A stretch of DNA of 42,759 bases, taken from Reticulitermes lucifugus (taxonomy: Eukaryota; Arthropoda; Insecta; Blattodea; Rhinotermitidae). The position numbers and the translations under genes are program-made. Position 1 is the first letter of the stretch; each line of letters begins with the position of its first letter. The notes beneath the pieces were generated by a model, which did not search any database, was not told the origin of the DNA, and saw only the letters and a program-made list of their open reading frames with translations. The stretch covers positions 14,895-57,653 of the forward strand of contig JAKCWW010002298.1 in NCBI GenBank assembly GCA_026260175.1. Direction: 5' to 3'. Below, one piece after another: positions 42,501 to 42,759 of this stretch.

Positions 42501-42759
42501 ATTTTAGAGTAAACTCATGCTTCTTTAAAGAAAACTCAGTAGCATGTACTTTGTACACCCCTCAAAATTCCTTCAGCTGTTCAGATCGTGTTATCTGTCA
42601 GGCAGCAAAACGCCGTGAAGCAAGCATTAGTCACAAGGTGTACTGTTGCCTGCCATGAAAGTCAAGGTGAAGAAAGCGCATGTTTCGTACACTCTGAGGT
42701 GCCGCGACGTCTATCACATTATTGTGTTTTGAATTGTTTATTCCACACAGTATGGAAGG

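Overview
The window is animal nuclear DNA, almost certainly from an insect. It carries the 3' half of the homeobox gene cut (ct, the orthologue of Drosophila cut and vertebrate CUX1/2) on the + strand. Eight exons (18415-18569, 21640-21809, 21986-22125, 25267-25527, 26394-26689, 28474-28732, 30934-31373, 33804-35390) join without a frame break into 1,101 codons plus TAA. Every junction is GT/AG and the phases agree. They encode the linker after CUT repeat 1, CUT repeats 2 and 3, the homeodomain with His at position 50, and a long acidic C-terminal tail. CUT repeat 1 and the N-terminal coiled coil are not present and must lie upstream (or, less likely, inside the N gap). The CUT2, CUT3 and homeodomain residues are nearly those of Drosophila. 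The repeat content (abundant tRNA-derived SINEs, Penelope-like foldbacks, hAT MITEs) recalls a large polyneopteran genome such as a termite or cockroach; that placement is an inference from memory of such repeats.

Layout: 1-18414 is the 3' part of a very long intron with no recognisable exon. It holds two hAT-type MITEs with 8-bp target duplications (3729-3908, 4387-4567), a 76-bp-arm hairpin inside a Tigger/pogo-like remnant (5268-5630), tRNA-derived SINEs of at least two families (6151-6443; 12219-12508), a G-rich quadruplex candidate (6885-6929), a 35-bp minisatellite running into a 581-N gap (11516-12096), and a ~0.56 kb foldback element bearing two inverted hammerhead-ribozyme-like cores (16185-16739). 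18415-35390 is the gene body, whose introns (176 bp to 3.1 kb) contain further SINEs and several more foldback elements with hammerhead-like cores. 35391 to about 36630 is the probable 3' UTR. The rest is intergenic, with a decayed LINE reverse-transcriptase fragment (41470-42325) at the end.

The strongest unusual signal is a recurrent architecture at about nine sites: a foldback hairpin plus a CTGANGA / stem II / GAAAC core, often followed by an ATAAA-like motif, in several sequence families. This fits families of Penelope-like retroelements with hammerhead variants, seen from well preserved (16.2-16.7 kb, 23.57-23.79 kb) to heavily decayed. On the protein side, a YxxELAKL motif is repeated in two consecutive linker exons, and xDLS and psi-K-x-E motifs suggest co-repressor and SUMO contacts.
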